NCBI GenBank assembly: GCA_963845485.1
Contig: CAWJSI010000017.1
Coordinates: 248,001-312,000, forward strand
Source of the DNA: Bog-756 sp963845485
Lineage (GTDB): Bacteria; Actinomycetota; Acidimicrobiia; Acidimicrobiales; RAAP-2
Length of the DNA stretch: 64,000 bases
Direction: 5' to 3'
Shown here: piece by piece, positions 36,703-44,555 of the stretch
Layout of the letters: every line of letters begins with the position of its first letter
Position numbering within the stretch: the stretch's first letter is position 1
Position numbers and translations under genes: made by a program
Notes under the pieces: generated by a model
Seen by the model: the letters and a program-made list of their open reading frames with translations, nothing else
The model's database searches: none
What the model was told of the DNA's origin: nothing

Positions 36703-37913
36703 GCCCGGGTCCTTGGCACCGATTCGACCGCACCCTCGACGGTGTCGGACAGGGAGGCGTCCGCGTCCACCGGGCCGTCGGGCCCGTCGGCGACGTCACC
36801 CGACGGTGCCCGATTCCGGGGGGCGGCAAAGACCGCGGGAGCCGGGGCCGCCACGGCCGGCACCAGCGCCACCAACACTCCGGCCATGGGTAGCAGGGGC
36901 ACCTGGGGAGGATGGAGCGGCGTGACGACGAGCTGCAGGCCGGGCACGTCCATGACGGCTGCGACGATCAATCCGACCAGGGCCACGACTCCCGAGCCGA
37001 CCACGAGCCATTCCGCCGTCCGCCAGAGGTCCGGACGGTACCGAGTGCGGTTGGTACGACGCCCCCCGACGGCCATGCCCACCCCGACCAGCACGGCCCC
37101 TGTGGCCACGAAGGGAACGCCGCCGGCGGGCAACGACCCTGTGTCGAGTAGTCCGTACACCCCGACGACCACCAACAGCAGTCCGACGGCCGTCGAGGCT
37201 GTTCCCCACCGTCGTGTGCCCGGAGGCAGCGGCACCCGGCGCCCGTACCCCCGAGCGTCCATCGACGAGGCCAACTGGAGGGACCGGTCGAGGGCACTCT
37301 CAAGGACCGGGATCGCCATGCCCCGGAGCCCTGCCACGCCTCGGGTGGGACGGCCTCGGAGGCGTCGGGCGTCGCGGACGTCGGCGATGGCCATGACCAC
37401 CTCGGGGGCGAAGGCCAGCGACACCGTGACCGCCACCCCGGCCTCGTAGAGGATGGCGGGCAGGCACCGGAGCAGGCGATACGGGCTGGCCAGGGAGTTG
37501 GCCGCCCCGAAGCAGATCAGGATCACGGCCAGACGCAGGCCGTCCACGGCGGACTCGATGATCGACTCGGCGGTCACCTGGCCGCCGATGCTGACCCCGG
37601 CGGCCCAGGACGGAAGGGGCACGTGGGGCAGGGTGAACAGCACGTGTCCCGGCAAGCGGTCTCCGAAGATGATCTGGACCACCACCCGGACCACGATGAC
37701 CACCAGGCCCATTCGGAAGAAGAACACGATCGAGCGCGACCAGGGGGCCGCCGACCGGCGGGCCGAAACGACGAACGCGGCCACCGCGGCGATGAGCGCC
37801 AGCAACAGCGGGTTGGTCGTCCTGGTGGCTGCTCCGGCCAGGCATGCGGCCCACAACCACCAGGCCGCCGGGTGCAGCCCACGGCGTCCTGACGAGGTGG
37901 ACCGGCGGGTCAT
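36699..37913 (-). CDS. ECF transporter T component (CbiQ/EcfT family)
   Basis: 404 aa. N-terminal spans (NPLLLALIAAVAAFVV) are followed by an amphipathic coupling region that carries ARRLRGRP and the typical Ala-Arg-Gly motif in SMDARGYGRR. Additional hydrophobic spans fill residues 220-330 and a Pro/Ala-rich tail ends it, so it is longer than a standard 260-aa EcfT. Overlaps on both sides (ATGA) place it between the DUF4430-like gene and the ATPase gene. Confidence 0.87.
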   Translation of the reverse strand: MTRRSTSSGRRGLHPAAWWLWAACLAGAATRTTNPLLLALIAAVAAFVVSARRSAAPWSRSIVFFFRMGLVVIVVRVVVQIIFGDRLPGHVLFTLPHVPLPSWAAGVSIGGQVTAESIIESAVDGLRLAVILICFGAANSLASPYRLLRCLPAILYEAGVAVTVSLAFAPEVVMAIADVRDARRLRGRPTRGVAGLRGMAIPVLESALDRSLQLASSMDARGYGRRVPLPPGTRRWGTASTAVGLLLVVVGVYGLLDTGSLPAGGVPFVATGAVLVGVGMAVGGRRTNRTRYRPDLWRTAEWLVVGSGVVALVGLIVAAVMDVPGLQLVVTPLHPPQVPLLPMAGVLVALVPAVAAPAPAVFAAPRNRAPSGDVADGPDGPVDADASLSDTVEGAVESVPRTRA

Positions 37914-38845
37914 GGGGTCCGGGCCCGACGGCGCCAGCCGATGACGGCCGCAGCAGCCAGGGCCAGGACGACCAATGCCCCGATGATTGCAGGTACCGCT
38001 CCCCCGCCCGAACCCTCGTGGTCAGCGGTATCGGCGGCCCGGAGCGACTGGGAGGTGGAAGACGGGGAAGCCGTAGTGGTCGTCGACCCGGCAGTTCCCG
38101 CACCAACCGGTCCGGTGGTCGACGAGGTCGGCGAGGCGGAGCCGGACGAACCTCCGGGCGCGACGGTCGTCGATGTGGTGGCCCCGCCGAGGCCGGTTCC
38201 CTTGGGGGCCGGCGAGACGACCGGTGAAACCGGAGTAGTGACCGGCGTCGGGATCGTGGTCGGCGGAGTGGTCACCGCGGTCGGTGGGGCGACGGCATGA
38301 CAGAGGCTGGCGTAGTCCGGGCCGGCCGACGGTTTCGGGGCTGACGGGTTGTCGGGTCCGGGATTCTGAAACCGCCAGCCCTCCACGTCCTGTCCGTTGG
38401 CGGCACTCCCCACCTCGGCCGATGCTCCCCGGTTGGCGTAGGTCCAGTTGCCCGAACCGTCTGTCATGTACCAGTAGGACCAGTACTGATATCCCCCGGT
38501 GATCGCCTGCCCGCACGCCGGGGCGGCAGGGATGCCATTGATGGAGCAGAGGAGCCCACTCCCGTCGGAGGCAAACCCGGGTTGCGCCAGGTTCTCCTGG
38601 GCAACGAAGGCGCTCAAGGCCTGATAGCCGGTGTCGGTGGGTGGTACCTGGACACACCCGGTGACTGGTGCTCCCGATCCGCTGAAGTCGAGCACGAAGC
38701 CCACCCCTACGGTGGTGGCGGCCCCAGCGACATCGGAGAAGGGCACGAGTGCGTCGGGCCCGCCTGCCGCCAGGGCGGCCGAAGCCGCCCCGACGAACAG
38801 GAGCACCGACACCGCTCTCCGGCGATGCCACCGGCCATGGAACAT
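37910..38845 (-). CDS. Membrane-anchored DUF4430-like (transcobalamin C-domain-like) surface protein
   Basis: 311 aa. A signal peptide (residues 1 to about 42) is followed by a single beta-grasp-like domain. VGVGFVLDFSGSG opens it, and the end has YQYWSYWYMTDGSGNW and GQDVEGWRF, a pattern I recognise from DUF4430, the fold of the small C-terminal domain of transcobalamin and intrinsic factor. A long Thr/Ser/Pro stalk (about 190-275) precedes a C-terminal membrane span with a basic end (GWRRRART). There is no LPXTG. It overlaps the upstream gene by 1 nt and ecfT by 4 nt. I infer extracellular corrinoid binding at the membrane surface. Confidence 0.8.
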   Translation of the reverse strand: MFHGRWHRRRAVSVLLFVGAASAALAAGGPDALVPFSDVAGAATTVGVGFVLDFSGSGAPVTGCVQVPPTDTGYQALSAFVAQENLAQPGFASDGSGLLCSINGIPAAPACGQAITGGYQYWSYWYMTDGSGNWTYANRGASAEVGSAANGQDVEGWRFQNPGPDNPSAPKPSAGPDYASLCHAVAPPTAVTTPPTTIPTPVTTPVSPVVSPAPKGTGLGGATTSTTVAPGGSSGSASPTSSTTGPVGAGTAGSTTTTASPSSTSQSLRAADTADHEGSGGGAVPAIIGALVVLALAAAAVIGWRRRARTP

Positions 38846-40707
38846 CAGCCCGGTTGGGCGGTACTGGCCGTCATGGCCACAATGGGGGCATTGAGGGGTG
38901 AGCCACCGTGGGATCCCTCGAAGAGGGCGTCACCGTAGTTGAAGACACCCCCGTCTGATGCGGACAGCCAGTAGCCCTGACCGTCGGTGGTGGCGGCCAT
39001 TCCCACGATGGGGGCATTGAGAGGCGAGCCACCGTGGGATCCCTCGAAAGTGGCGTTCCCGTAGGTGAAGATTCCGCCGTCGGAGGCCGCCAACCAGTAG
39101 CCGTTGCCTCCGGCCGCGGCGGCCATGCCCACGATGGGCTTGTTCAGGTGGGAGCCACCGTGTGACCCCTCGAAGGGGGCGGTCCCGTAGGTGAAGATGC
39201 CGCCGTCGGAGGCGACGAGCCAGTAGCCCTTACCGTCAGGCGTCGCCGCCATCCCCACGATGGGGGCGTTCAGGTGGGAGCCACCGTGGGAGCCGGCGAA
39301 GACGGCGTCACCGTAGGTGAAGATGCCGCCGTCGGAGGCCACGAGCCAGTAGCCCTTGCCGTCAGGCGTCGCCGCCATCCCCACGATGGGGGCGTTCAGG
39401 TGGGAGCCACCGTGGGAGCCGGCGAAGACGGCGTCACCGTAGGTGAAGATGCCGCCGTCGGAGGCCACGAGCCAGTAGCCCTTGCCGTCAGGCGTCGCCG
39501 CCATCCCCACGATGGGGGCGTTCAGGTGGGAGCCACCGTGGGAGCCCTCGAAGGGGGCGTTACCGAAGTTGAAGATGCCGCCGTCAGAGGCGGCCAACCA
39601 GTAACCGTTGCCCGCGAACGACGCCACGAAGGGGAAGGCCTTACCGGCGATGGCCGGGACCGCCTGGTTGGTGGCGAGCAGGTTCGGGCCCGGTGTTCCT
39701 GGGAAGGCGAAGGCCCCTACACCGGTGCCGGAGGCGATCTGGAACGATGTCAGCGCGGTTACTGGGTTCGATGCGCCCTTCTGGAACACGGGTGCGAGCG
39801 GCGAGTCATCCAGTGACACCAGGGACTGGATGACCAGGGCCGTCGAATTGGGATCGCTGGCCTGGGGCGACGCAAGGCTGTTCGGATAGTACGACCAACC
39901 TCCGTCGCCCACCTGCCCACCGGTAAGGAAGGCCTGGGCCGCGGTCGAGACCGTCGGGGTGAGTGAGCTCTGGGCCACAAGACCTTGGAGGGCCAAGGCC
40001 GTGGCATTGGTGTCAGGCCCGGCGAAGCTGGCTGGAAGCCCACTGCAGGCGTTGTTGACGTTGTCCGGGGTCGTCCAACCACCGCCCGGGCACTGCTCGG
40101 CCAAGAGCCAGGTGATGGCAGCATGCACGGCGGTGGTCCCGGTTACGCCGACGGCGCCCAGGGCGGCCAGGACCAGTCCTTGCTGGTAGTTCCCGGCATC
40201 GAAGTCCATGGCTTGCGCCTCGGAGCCGAACATGCCGGCATCGGGGCCCGTCGTCTGTTGGGTGGCGAGGAGACGCGTAACCAAGTTGGTGCCACCGAAA
40301 GCGTAGGGATTCTCCCCAAGGGCATGAGCGTCGAGGATGAGCAGGGCCAGCTGCCCCGGCCCGTCGGCTCCGCCTGAGCTCACATAGGTGTCGACGTGGG
40401 CACCCAGGTAGCCGAGCGCGGTGTAGGCGGTGGTGGCGTCAGCACCTGCACCGGCCAGGGCGAGCACTGCGTTGGCCGTTCCCGACAGATCGGCCGTACC
40501 CGGCGTGGTGGTTGAGGGGATGTAGCCGGCCGCAGTGAACTGGCTGGCCAGCCAGTCGGCGCCGGCCTGGGCGGATGCGGGCTGCGGGAAGGTCGTGGCG
40601 ACCGACGGCGTAGCCGAGGTGGCGCTGGCCACTGCCGGTCCCGCGGCGGTGGCGATCAGCAGGCTGACTCCGAAGGCAGCCGAAGCCAAAAGGCGTTTGG
40701 TGGACAT
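38845..40707 (-). CDS. Secreted alpha/alpha-barrel (transcobalamin N-domain-like) protein with six GYW-type C-terminal repeats
   Basis: 620 aa with a signal peptide (LASAAFGVSLLIATAAGPAVA). Residues about 45-350 form repeated helical pairs of the terpene-cyclase/prenyltransferase alpha/alpha-barrel type: GTANAVLALAGAGAD, GQLALLILDAHALGEN, NYQQGLVLAALGAVG, TNATALALQGLVAQS, GDGGWSYYPNS. This fold is shared by the large cobalamin-binding domain of transcobalamin. From about residue 366 six 42-residue repeats follow (GYWLVASDGGIFTYGDA plus a PIVGMAATPDG end), which look like beta-propeller blades. It is the first gene under the cobalamin riboswitch, in an operon with a DUF4430-like protein and an ECF importer. 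Squalene-hopene cyclase activity is unlikely because the DXDD acid motif is absent. Corrinoid capture is inferred. Confidence 0.8.
   Translation of the reverse strand: MSTKRLLASAAFGVSLLIATAAGPAVASATSATPSVATTFPQPASAQAGADWLASQFTAAGYIPSTTTPGTADLSGTANAVLALAGAGADATTAYTALGYLGAHVDTYVSSGGADGPGQLALLILDAHALGENPYAFGGTNLVTRLLATQQTTGPDAGMFGSEAQAMDFDAGNYQQGLVLAALGAVGVTGTTAVHAAITWLLAEQCPGGGWTTPDNVNNACSGLPASFAGPDTNATALALQGLVAQSSLTPTVSTAAQAFLTGGQVGDGGWSYYPNSLASPQASDPNSTALVIQSLVSLDDSPLAPVFQKGASNPVTALTSFQIASGTGVGAFAFPGTPGPNLLATNQAVPAIAGKAFPFVASFAGNGYWLAASDGGIFNFGNAPFEGSHGGSHLNAPIVGMAATPDGKGYWLVASDGGIFTYGDAVFAGSHGGSHLNAPIVGMAATPDGKGYWLVASDGGIFTYGDAVFAGSHGGSHLNAPIVGMAATPDGKGYWLVASDGGIFTYGTAPFEGSHGGSHLNKPIVGMAAAAGGNGYWLAASDGGIFTYGNATFEGSHGGSPLNAPIVGMAATTDGQGYWLSASDGGVFNYGDALFEGSHGGSPLNAPIVAMTASTAQPG
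38856..39613. repeat. Six tandem 126-bp coding repeats (42 aa each)
   Basis: Copies start every 126 bp; for example the same tgggggcgttcagg word begins at 39261, 39387 and 39513. The middle units are almost identical in DNA, the outer ones diverged. Recent unit duplication or homogenisation is indicated. Each unit codes one GYW...GGIF...PIVGMA repeat on the minus strand. Confidence 0.9.
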
Positions 40708-40721
40708 GGGTGTGGATCCTC

Positions 40722-40745
40722 ACTTCCGGACAACGACCCGGAAGT
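40722..40745 (-). promoter_or_regulatory. Hairpin next to the ribosome-binding site, candidate riboswitch expression platform
   Basis: Perfect 8-bp stem ACTTCCGG / CCGGAAGT with an 8-nt loop, followed directly by GAGGAT and the ATG at 40707. A second perfect palindrome, CACGGGCCCGTG, is at 40757-40768. Placed between the aptamer and the start codon, these could gate ribosome access; this is inference. Confidence 0.45.
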
Positions 40746-40814
40746 CCCAGACTCCTCACGGGCCCGTGACCTACCGAGTCCCTGCCGCGATTCTCGACGG
40801 GAATGGACTCAACC

Positions 40815-40940
40815 AAGCGGTGGATCGGTATCCCGGCTCGTGATGAACGTTTCGTTCGCCACCTACGGTTGCGGACCAGCGCCGGATTTCGACCGGCTTC
40901 CCCGAAGCACTGCCTTTGCTGCTCGGGCGACGTTACCAGG
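40815..40940 (-). promoter_or_regulatory. Cobalamin (AdoCbl-type) riboswitch aptamer
   Basis: On the minus strand the conserved core is present in order: GGGGAAGCCGGTCGAAATCC (about 40885-40904), CCGCAACCGT (about 40866-40875) and the B12 box AGCCGGGATACCG (40826-40838). The ends of the aptamer are approximate. It lies 110-230 nt before the first gene of the barrel/DUF4430/ECF operon. Such elements switch off expression when adenosylcobalamin or a related corrinoid is bound, so the operon should be on when B12 is scarce. Confidence 0.9.
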
Positions 40941-40996
40941 ATTGCGCCGGGCGAGCCTGGGGGTCGCCCGCCATGGGCCGGCGTCGCGCTGCCGTC

Positions 40997-42037
40997 TCAG
41001 TCGATGACGGATATGGGACGTCCGGTCCCGGCGTGACGCAGGTGGACGAGCACCTCGCGCCAGGCCCGGATCGGACTCTGCTCGGAGTAGTCGATGTGCC
41101 GTTCGTCACAGAAGGGCCGCACCAGCCTGCGGGCCCGTCGCAGGTTGGCCCGGGGCATCGACGGAAACAGATGGTGCTCGATCTGGGTGTCCAGACCACC
41201 GAACATGAAGCCGTTGAACGACGGCCCCCTGAGATTGCGCGAAGTCAGTACCTGGCGGCGGAGGAACCCCAGCTCGTCGGTGCCTACCAGGGTAGGCATG
41301 CCCACGTGGTTGGTGATGAAGCTGACGCCGAGATAGAAGCCGAACAAGGCTTGGGTCACGAGGATGAACCCCACCGCCCGTAGTGGCGACAGGATGAGGA
41401 AGGGCGCCACGAAGAACACGAGGACGTGGACCAAAAGCAGGCCCGATTCGACCAGGACAGCGCGGTCTCGACGACGGGACAGTGAGATGGCGCTGGCCAC
41501 GTGGAGGTTGAGGGCCTCGAGGAACAGCAAGGGCACCAGCATCACCACCTGGGAACGGGCGAACTCACGCCCGACCCATCCCCGCCGTCGAGCCTGGTCC
41601 GGCGTGTAGACCAACGCCCCCGGCACCAGGTCGGGATCCTTGTCCAATCGTTGGGTATGGGCATGGTGCCGGTTGTGTTTGTTGACCCACCAGCCGAAAC
41701 TGAATCCGGCGAAGAGATTGGCCACCACCAACCCGATGAGATCGTTGTCGCGCCGTCGCGAGCTGATCTGGCGATGACCGGCATCGTGTCCGATGAATCC
41801 CAACTGGGTGAGGACGAAGGCCAACGCCACGGCCACCATCAGCACCCACCACGAGTTGCCCACCAGCACCACAGCGAACCCGACCGCGATCAGCGCGGCG
41901 ACCGAACCGGCGATCTTGATCCAGTAGTAACCCTGGCGCCGGGCCAGCAGCCCGTCATCACGGACCCGGCGGGACAGTTCGGCAAAGTCCTCGCGGTTCG
42001 AGGGCACAAGAGGTTGGGCCTCGAAGGCGGTATCCAT
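40997..42037 (-). CDS. Membrane fatty-acid desaturase (acyl-lipid/linoleoyl-CoA desaturase-like)
   Basis: 346 aa with three histidine boxes for the di-iron centre: GHDAGHR near 88, NRHHAHT near 124 and QIEHHLFP near 285, with Gln replacing the first His of box 3, typical of front-end/acyl-lipid enzymes. Two hydrophobic hairpins separate them. It is expected to introduce a double bond into membrane fatty acids. It lies upstream of, and is separate from, the B12 operon; its 462-bp upstream gap has a small palindrome. Confidence 0.92.
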   Translation of the reverse strand: MDTAFEAQPLVPSNREDFAELSRRVRDDGLLARRQGYYWIKIAGSVAALIAVGFAVVLVGNSWWVLMVAVALAFVLTQLGFIGHDAGHRQISSRRRDNDLIGLVVANLFAGFSFGWWVNKHNRHHAHTQRLDKDPDLVPGALVYTPDQARRRGWVGREFARSQVVMLVPLLFLEALNLHVASAISLSRRRDRAVLVESGLLLVHVLVFFVAPFLILSPLRAVGFILVTQALFGFYLGVSFITNHVGMPTLVGTDELGFLRRQVLTSRNLRGPSFNGFMFGGLDTQIEHHLFPSMPRANLRRARRLVRPFCDERHIDYSEQSPIRAWREVLVHLRHAGTGRPISVID

Positions 42038-42188
42038 GATGGGTCTCTCGGTCGGTGCCTAATGGCAGGGGGCAGAAGAGCGTGATCAGGGCACCGTCGA
42101 CCGCTGCACTGGTCGGGGCGAAGACAGGACCCGTCGACCGACGGAGACCGAGTGACGACGAGGCGTCGTTCCGGCCCTACCGAAGATG

Positions 42189-42201
42189 ACAGTGCAACTG
42201 T
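42189..42201. promoter_or_regulatory. Palindrome ACAGTGCAACTGT upstream of the desaturase
   Basis: 13-bp imperfectly centred inverted repeat (arms ACAGT/ACTGT), about 150 bp before the desaturase start. On the minus strand TTGCAC occurs twice, 12 bp apart, across it. A regulator site is possible; no protein is implied. Confidence 0.3.
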
Positions 42202-42428
42202 AGGTGCAAAAGCACGCGTCGCCGGCCCACGGGCTCGCCGGTGGCCGGCCGGTCCCTCCACCGTGGGCCCTCGATCGACCTCATCCCCTTGCCCGCCGCT
42301 CCAGACCCGGCGATCGTCGCCCGGCGGCCGCGGCGCCCGAGCGGGCCATTCAACTCGGCCGCGCCATGTCCGGAGAGGGTCGTCTCTAGAATCACGATGG
42401 GTTTACTAGACAATCGGCTGAGCCTAAG

Positions 42429-42458
42429 TTGACAAAGTTGACCGAGTTAGTCGAGAAT
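42429..42458 (+). promoter_or_regulatory. Candidate promoter of the tauD-ssuABC cluster
   Basis: TTGACA (-35) and GAGAAT (-10) with an 18-bp spacer, about 40 bp before the ATG at 42500. A second TTGAC repeat lies inside the spacer. This is one of the few consensus-like promoters in the window; the match at -10 is modest. Confidence 0.45.
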
Positions 42459-42499
42459 ACCCTCGTCCCGCCCTACCGCGACCACATCCCGAGGTAACC

Positions 42500-43381
42500 A
42501 TGACCATCACTACCCCGCTCGCTATCGATATCGCCCCGCTCTCGGGCACCATCGGCGCAGAGATCCGCGGCATCGACCTCCATGAGCCGCTCAGCGACGG
42601 CACCGTCGTCGCCATCCGCCAGGCGCTGCTCGACTACAAGGTCATCTTCTTCCCCGGCGCCCATCTCGACCCGACGGAGCACAAACACTTCGCCACCTAC
42701 TTCGGTGAGATCACCAACGCTCATCCCGTGGTGCCCGGCATCGGCGACCACAAAGAGGTCTTCGAGATCGACTACTCCAAGGTGCGCGAGATGCTGGCCG
42801 CGGGTACCGAAGACGGCGAGTACGGAGGTGGTGAGAAGTGGCACACCGATGTGACCTTCATGAAGACCCCGCCTCTCGGTTCCATCCTCAATGCCATCGT
42901 CATTCCTGAGGCGGGCGGCGACACATTGTGGGCCGACACCAACGCCGCCTACGAAGGTCTGTCCCAGCCGTTCAAGGATCTGGTCGACGGGCTCACCGCC
43001 GTGCACGACGGCGGACGCCGGTTCGGCAAGCTGCTCGACTACGTGGGCCACGGCGAATGGGACGGCGAACAGTTCACCGAGCTGGTCCCCGCCGAGCATC
43101 CCGTCGTCCGGACACATCCCGAGACGGGGCGACGCAGCCTCTTCGTCAATCCGGGCTTCACCGTTCGCATCAAAGGACTGAGCGCCAAGGAGAGCGAGAC
43201 ACTGCTCACCTTCCTCTACACCCATATGGCCACGCCTGAGTATGTGGTCCGCTATCAGTGGGACGAGGGCGATCTCGGATTCTGGGACAACCGGACCACG
43301 ATGCACTACGCCATCGGCGACTACGGAGACGCCCACCGGGTCATCCAGCGAGTCACCATCCGGGGCGACCAGCCCTTCTGA
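42500..43381 (+). CDS. TauD/TfdA-family 2-oxoglutarate dioxygenase
   Basis: 293 aa. The iron-binding HxD is His115/Asp117 in KWHTDVTF, and the distal His and Arg are in YGDAHRVIQRVTIRG near the C-terminus. The N-terminus PLSGTIGAEIRGIDL is characteristic of the TauD/alkylsulfatase group. It would oxidise a sulfonate or sulfate ester to an aldehyde plus sulfite or sulfate. A sulfonate-type ABC importer follows 127 bp downstream, supporting sulfur scavenging. Confidence 0.88.
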   Translation: MTITTPLAIDIAPLSGTIGAEIRGIDLHEPLSDGTVVAIRQALLDYKVIFFPGAHLDPTEHKHFATYFGEITNAHPVVPGIGDHKEVFEIDYSKVREMLAAGTEDGEYGGGEKWHTDVTFMKTPPLGSILNAIVIPEAGGDTLWADTNAAYEGLSQPFKDLVDGLTAVHDGGRRFGKLLDYVGHGEWDGEQFTELVPAEHPVVRTHPETGRRSLFVNPGFTVRIKGLSAKESETLLTFLYTHMATPEYVVRYQWDEGDLGFWDNRTTMHYAIGDYGDAHRVIQRVTIRGDQPF

Positions 43382-43508
43382 GCTCGATCTTCTGAGGGGC
43401 AGCATCCGGATCGATGTTGAGCACCCCCCGAGTGGTCCACCCGTGGTCCCGACACCTAGCCGGCCTCACCACACCCCGTTGTTCCCGACCCATCGAAAAA
43501 GGATGACC

Positions 43509-44552
43509 ATGCATCACCCCGCTCACCGTCCCAACTCCATCCGGCGCCTCTGGCGCGCCGGGGCTGTGGTCGCCGCCGCGGCATCCCTGGCACTCACTCC
43601 GGTGATCGCCGGGGGCGCGCCCGTGGCGGGCGCCGCAACCCCGGACCTGTCGGGGGTGACCATCAATTTTGCCGACCAGTTCAAGCAGTACCAGACCGTG
43701 TTCACGGCCACCAACGCCCTGAAGGGGGCGCAATACAAGGTGAGCTGGAGTGAGTTCGTCGGCGGGCCACCCATCATCGCCGCTGAGACCGGCGGGTCGG
43801 TCGACCTCGGAGACATGGCCGAGACACCCACCATCTTCGCCCAAGCCTCGGGCGATCCGGTGAAGGTGATCGCGGCCACCAAGGGCACCAATCCGAAACA
43901 GTCCCCATTCGGGATCCTGGTGCCCAAGGGATCGCCGATCACCAAGGTCTCGCAACTGCGGGGACACACCGTGGCGGTGCAAGAAGGCACGGTTGAACAG
44001 TACGTACTCATCCAGTTGCTGAAGAAGGCCGGGTTGCCCTATGGCGCCGTGACCATCGTCAACCTTCCCATCACGAGTGCTTCGACGGCCGTGACCAACG
44101 GCAAGGTCGACGCCGCCGTACTGTCCCAGCCCCTGATCGGCCTCGACCTCCAGAGTGGCAAAGCCACCCAACTGGTGAGCGCAGCCGGTATCCCCACCTA
44201 CGGCTATCTCACGGCCAGTCAGGCCGCGCTCGACAACCCGGCCAAGGCGGCAGCCCTGGCCGACTTCATCAACCGCTTCTACAAGGCTCAGGCCGTCCTG
44301 ACCAAGAACCCACAGCTGGCTGCCCAAACCTATGTCACCACGTTCGGCGTGCCGCTCTCGGTGGCGGAGACCGCCGTCAAGTCGGTGAGTGCCGTCGGGA
44401 CCCCCATCACTCCGTCCATCATCAAGTACCAGCAGGCCGAAGCCAACACGTTCCAGCAACTGGGTCTGGTGCCCGACAAGTTGAACGTGGCCAAGATCTT
44501 CGACCTGAAGTACAACGCAGCGGTAGCCAAAAAGGCGGGGTTGTCGTCGTGA
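43509..44552 (+). CDS. Sulfonate/taurine-type ABC transporter substrate-binding protein (SsuA-like)
   Basis: 347 aa. A signal peptide (RRLWRAGAVVAAAASLALTP with cleavage near AGA-AT) leads into an NMT1/SsuA-type fold: SWSEFVGGPPIIAAETGGSV, then GSPITKVSQLRGHTVAVQEG, then AKNPQ/LTKNPQLAAQ-like helices. No lipobox cysteine is visible, unusual for a binding protein in a single-membrane bacterium. The ATG at 43509 has AAAGGA 6 nt upstream. Aliphatic sulfonates are the likely ligands from the tauD-like neighbour. Confidence 0.87.
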   Translation: MHHPAHRPNSIRRLWRAGAVVAAAASLALTPVIAGGAPVAGAATPDLSGVTINFADQFKQYQTVFTATNALKGAQYKVSWSEFVGGPPIIAAETGGSVDLGDMAETPTIFAQASGDPVKVIAATKGTNPKQSPFGILVPKGSPITKVSQLRGHTVAVQEGTVEQYVLIQLLKKAGLPYGAVTIVNLPITSASTAVTNGKVDAAVLSQPLIGLDLQSGKATQLVSAAGIPTYGYLTASQAALDNPAKAAALADFINRFYKAQAVLTKNPQLAAQTYVTTFGVPLSVAETAVKSVSAVGTPITPSIIKYQQAEANTFQQLGLVPDKLNVAKIFDLKYNAAVAKKAGLSS

Positions 44553-44555
44553 GCG

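Larger units (their letters stand above)
42038..42499. other. 462-bp divergent intergenic region
   Basis: It separates the desaturase (minus) from the tauD-like gene (plus). It has no convincing coding frame. It contains a short palindrome at 42189-42201 and a promoter-like TTGACA-N18-GAGAAT at 42429-42458. The right 100 bp are richer in A+T than the surroundings, as expected for a promoter. Confidence 0.5.

Noticed and set aside
39257..39640. Regular direct repeats that could be mistaken for a CRISPR array
   Set aside because: Units are contiguous 126-bp coding repeats without unique spacers, in frame with a secreted protein; no cas gene is present.
38845..40707. Squalene-hopene/terpene cyclase
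   Set aside because: The fold pattern fits, but the catalytic DXDD-type motif is absent, a signal peptide is present, and the gene lies under a B12 riboswitch with an ECF importer.
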